Shown here in pieces: positions 24,693 through 26,139 of a stretch of 26,139 bases of DNA; within the stretch, counting starts at the first letter, position 1, and each line of letters opens with the position of its first letter. The translations under genes and the position numbers were made by a program. This DNA is from JAUZRW01 sp964549915 (lineage in GTDB: Bacteria > Chloroflexota > Anaerolineae > Aggregatilineales > Phototrophicaceae), in NCBI GenBank assembly GCA_964549915.1, contig CAZJWX010000071.1, positions 1 through 26,139 of the forward strand. Reading direction: 5' to 3'. The notes under the pieces were generated by a model that saw only the letters and a program-made list of their open reading frames with translations, made no database searches and had not been told where the DNA came from.

Positions 24693-24795
24693 ACGCTCTG
24701 GTTCCTGAATAACCGGGGAGTCAGTGGGGATTGCCGTCCCGCGACTGACACCCATTATCATAGTACATATTTTCGCGCCCTACATCCCCATCGCT

Positions 24796-24822
24796 AAAGC
24801 AAGCGGCTTTGGGCACATTTTT
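24796..24822 (+). terminator. Candidate terminator downstream of the tnpB insertion
   Basis: AAAGC (24796-24800) / GCTTT (24806-24810) with loop AAGCG, then GGGCACA and five T (24818-24822). The stem is short. Without the tnpB element it would lie about 36 bases after the laminin-G stop, where a terminator is expected. The rest of 24823-24980 is a stretch rich in CA/GC trinucleotides with no convincing gene. Confidence 0.35.
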
Positions 24823-25001
24823 CGGTAAACCCGCTCCCCTATCTTTCTCCTCTGCATCGCACAGCGCTGCACAAAGCGCCGCACAAGTTGACGCTTCCCA
24901 ACCCACACACGCCTCGCATGCATCGACACAGCATGAACATGACATTCCACATGATTGCAAAACCAATGGGAAGTTTAGGCACAGGACAGGTTATTCTGTA
25001 A

Positions 25002-25007
25002 TATACT
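25002..25007 (+). promoter_or_regulatory. -10 element of the small gene
   Basis: TATACT 35 bases before ATG 25042. The pentamers GACAG (24985-24989) and CTGTC (25006-25010) form an inverted repeat around the promoter core, a possible operator. No clear -35. Confidence 0.4.
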
Positions 25008-25041
25008 GTCAGGAAACTAGTATTTTTTGGGAGCGCTGACG

Positions 25042-25170
25042 ATGACAAAGCTCATGAATTCCCTGCAAACGGTACGCGGCCTTCTGCGCAGTTGGCTGGT
25101 GGGTCGCCGCCAGCCGAGCGAGGGAGAACCAACCGAATACCCGACGCAGCAGAATCAGTATTTCACCTAG
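25042..25170 (+). CDS. Small protein of 42 residues, unrecognised
   Basis: A 42-codon reading frame with all the parts of a transcription unit: TATACT at 25002-25007, GGGAG (25029-25033) eight bases before ATG 25042, and a perfect 8-bp hairpin overlapping its TAG stop. The N-terminal half (MNSLQTVRGLLRSWLVGRRQ) would form a short basic amphipathic helix that could associate with membranes or nucleic acid; the second half is polar with Pro, Glu and Gln and ends YFT. I do not recognise the family. It could be a leader peptide for the gene at 25330, 159 bases downstream, or an independent small protein. Confidence 0.45.
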   Translation: MTKLMNSLQTVRGLLRSWLVGRRQPSEGEPTEYPTQQNQYFT

Positions 25171-25230
25171 CCTCATCCGTTTCCCCATGAGGCTCAGGAG
25201 TACGCAGAGGGTGCAAGCACCTGCGCCCTC
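25169..25230 (+). other. Two consecutive stem-loops after the small gene
   Basis: AGCCTCAT (25169-25176) pairs perfectly with ATGAGGCT (25187-25194). Then GGTGC (25210-25214) / GCACC (25217-25221) competes with a longer stem GAGGGTGC (25207-25214) / GCGCCCTC (25223-25230) that includes one G-U pair. No T tract follows, so this may be a Rho-type end, an mRNA-stabilising structure or a switching leader for the next gene. Confidence 0.4.
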
Positions 25231-25286
25231 CACCACAAAACCCCGAACGTATTAGAATCCTAACGTTTTCTGGGTGCTGGCTGGTT

Positions 25287-25292
25287 TACAAT
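25287..25292 (+). promoter_or_regulatory. -10 element of the HisKA-like gene
   Basis: TACAAT 37 bases before ATG 25330. No good -35. The element overlaps an upstream in-frame ATG at 25291, which supports the later start. Confidence 0.45.
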
Positions 25293-25329
25293 GATGCCAG
25301 GATCTGTTCTTCAGACGAATTGTAAGACA

Positions 25330-25716
25330 ATGACCAGCACGACTTCTTACGGTTCCTACATCATTGACATTGCAGATGCCCTGCTGGAGCACCAGCAGCA
25401 ATTGATCGCGCCTCAGATTGAGCACTTGCAGGTGATCCGCCACAATGCCGCGCTCTTCACCACACAATTTCATCACCTGGAGAAACGCTCCCTGCCCGAC
25501 CTATTGACCTTCCTGCGCGTGGAAGCCATGGAGCAGATCAACATCATCATCAGCTATGGCGAAGTGCTGCTGCTGGACACCTACGGCAGGCTGCCCGACG
25601 CCCACAAAGAAGCGCTGCAAGAACTCTCCGAATGTGCGCTGGCGCTGCGCGAGGAAGTCCGCGCCGTGCGAGAAGACCTGGAAGACTTCATGCGCGAGAT
25701 GGGCCTGGATCACTGA
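25330..25716 (+). CDS. Stand-alone HisKA-like helical protein lacking the phospho-accepting His
   Basis: A 128-residue, fully helical, soluble protein. Residues about 58-125 align by eye with the dimerisation/phosphotransfer (HisKA) domain of sensor kinases: INIIISYGEVLLLDTYGRLP matches the usual LNxIIGYSELLL-x-YGxLT pattern and the following helix ends EEVRAVREDLEDF. The canonical HExRTPLN box reads VEAMEQIN here, so the His is Val64, while the following Glu65 and Asn71 are kept. No ATP-binding domain follows before the stop. It could be a degenerate kinase remnant or a dedicated partner or decoy for a kinase or receiver. Start ATG 25330 (MTSTTSYG) is set by the TACAAT at 25287-25292; no clear Shine-Dalgarno. 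Convergent with, and one base from, the next gene. Confidence 0.65.
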   Translation: MTSTTSYGSYIIDIADALLEHQQQLIAPQIEHLQVIRHNAALFTTQFHHLEKRSLPDLLTFLRVEAMEQINIIISYGEVLLLDTYGRLPDAHKEALQELSECALALREEVRAVREDLEDFMREMGLDH

Positions 25717-25717
25717 C

Positions 25718-26032
25718 TCACTCAGCGGCCTCGGATTCGTATTTCTCGCGATACTCCTGCTCCGTGACGAAGGTTCCGTCCTCAACGGTCTTCTCGATGA
25801 GGTTGCGGCGGGCGTCGAAGCGCAGCAGCATGTCCGCCGCGAAGGGGCAGCGCTGCCCGCGTGCCGTTTTGCGCACGAAGAATCCCTCGCCCTGCTCCTC
25901 GCGCGAAAGTTGGTTCTTCAGGTCAATGCGCACTTTCACAATCTCTTTGCACATCTTGGGCTGCACATAGACGTAGAGCGCGTCATCTTGCGGCGCACCA
26001 CTTCCACCGAAGAGATTCTTCAAGAAGTTCAT
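25718..26032 (-). CDS. Small conserved-type protein of unknown function
   Basis: A 104-residue soluble protein starting MNFLKNLFGGSG, a short amphipathic start followed by a Gly-rich linker. Then a predicted beta-rich core: YVYVQPKMCKEIVKVRIDL, GEGFFVRKTARGQRCPF, MLLRFDARRNLIEKTVEDGT, and a Glu-rich tail. From memory, similar Chloroflexota proteins carry a Cys pair in the YVYV segment; here Cys appear singly (PKMCKE and QRCPF), so metal binding is uncertain. GAGAGG lies eight bases before ATG 26032 and TACAAT at 26073-26078 on this strand. I cannot assign a function. Confidence 0.7.
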   Translation of the reverse strand: MNFLKNLFGGSGAPQDDALYVYVQPKMCKEIVKVRIDLKNQLSREEQGEGFFVRKTARGQRCPFAADMLLRFDARRNLIEKTVEDGTFVTEQEYREKYESEAAE

Positions 26033-26050
26033 CGCGTTATCCTCTCCCTG

Positions 26051-26078
26051 GGTTCGAACCTGGAATGGGTCTATTGTA
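26051..26078 (-). promoter_or_regulatory. -10 element and palindrome before the small protein gene
   Basis: TACAAT (26073-26078, minus strand) is followed by the perfect 10-bp palindrome GGTTCGAACC (26051-26060), just downstream of the expected start of transcription, where an operator could lie. Nothing further is seen in 26079-26139, the window end. Confidence 0.4.
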
Positions 26079-26139
26079 GTGCAGCCCGCTGCGCAAGGCT
26101 ATACATTACCCACATCTTGGGAGGGTCGAAACAGGGTGT

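Larger units (their letters stand above)
23500..24760 (-). mobile_element. Solo tnpB element (IS200/IS605 superfamily, IS1341-like)
   Basis: An element of about 1.26 kb carrying only tnpB, without the tnpA transposase. The left end (higher coordinates) has a near-perfect 10-bp inverted repeat, GGGAGTCAGT (24716-24725) / ACTGACACCC (24744-24753), 18-base loop. The right end has CCCC-A-CGGA (23510-23518) pairing with TCCG-G-GGGG (23523-23531), followed outward by ATACTCCCC/TGACA sequence characteristic of these elements. Subterminal hairpins instead of terminal inverted repeats are as expected. Exact ends are uncertain by several bases because these elements leave no target duplication. Mobility would need a TnpA in trans. 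Confidence 0.75.

Noticed and set aside
24809..25039. 76-residue plus-strand frame rich in Ser, Ala, His and Gln
   Set aside because: Low-complexity composition in a CA/GC-trinucleotide-rich stretch, no good ribosome-binding site, and it runs through the -10 of the next small gene.
26046..26070. Possible tRNA gene, from GGTTCGAACC resembling a T-loop
   Set aside because: No 5-bp T stem forms on either strand around the TTCGA, and no acceptor, D or anticodon arm is visible nearby; the string is simply a palindrome.

Overview
The window is about 26 kb of moderately GC-rich bacterial chromosome. The gene content points to Chloroflexota, probably an Anaerolineae-like lineage. Pointers are a bacterial full-length Elp3, a giant BTAD/AAA/TPR regulator, a lipoprotein joining a solute-binding domain to a VWA domain, and a secreted protein with two laminin-G-like domains. 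This assignment is inferred from protein families; there is no rRNA or other marker. I found no rRNA, tRNA, CRISPR array or phage genes.

Layout. 91-1983: solute-binding/VWA lipoprotein, then a nested hairpin with a T tract. 2271-4105 (minus): HEAT-repeat protein and a small membrane protein, divergent from a SplB-like radical SAM protein with unusual cysteine spacing (4236-5102). 5241-6779: TetR regulator and an Asp-nucleophile alpha/beta hydrolase, each preceded by a copy of the same 18-bp palindromic site. 7097-8947: elp3, preceded by a dispersed 9-nt-period repeat. 8929-13003 (minus): four-gene operon with ABC polysaccharide exporter (permease, then ATPase with C-terminal domain), sulfotransferase and family-2 glycosyltransferase, preceded by a GNAT gene (13154-13705). 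13984-15327: GT-C-type membrane glycosyltransferase. 15515-19000 (minus): 1161-residue BTAD-AAA-TPR regulator, divergent from 19198-21813: secreted nuclease, esterase and M24 peptidase. 21926-23503: duplicated laminin-G-like secreted protein. 23500-24760: solo TnpB element whose right end sits on that gene's stop codon. 25042-25170: a well-formed 42-residue small gene. 25330-25716: a stand-alone HisKA-like helical protein without the phospho-accepting His. 25718-26032 (minus): a small conserved-type protein.

How the genes work together. The clearest circuit is TetR plus hydrolase: a consensus promoter with an operator over tetR, an intrinsic-terminator-like hairpin after tetR, and a second operator before the hydrolase. 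The exporter operon probably assembles and exports a surface glycan that may carry sulfate. Intergenic regions repeatedly show a -10 element of the form (TG)CTACAAT or (TG)CTATACT in the orientation of the next gene; this fixes several start-codon choices. The most interesting items are the paired TetR operators, the TnpB insertion at a stop codon, the His-less HisKA-like protein with its small-gene neighbour, and the radical SAM cysteine-spacing variant.
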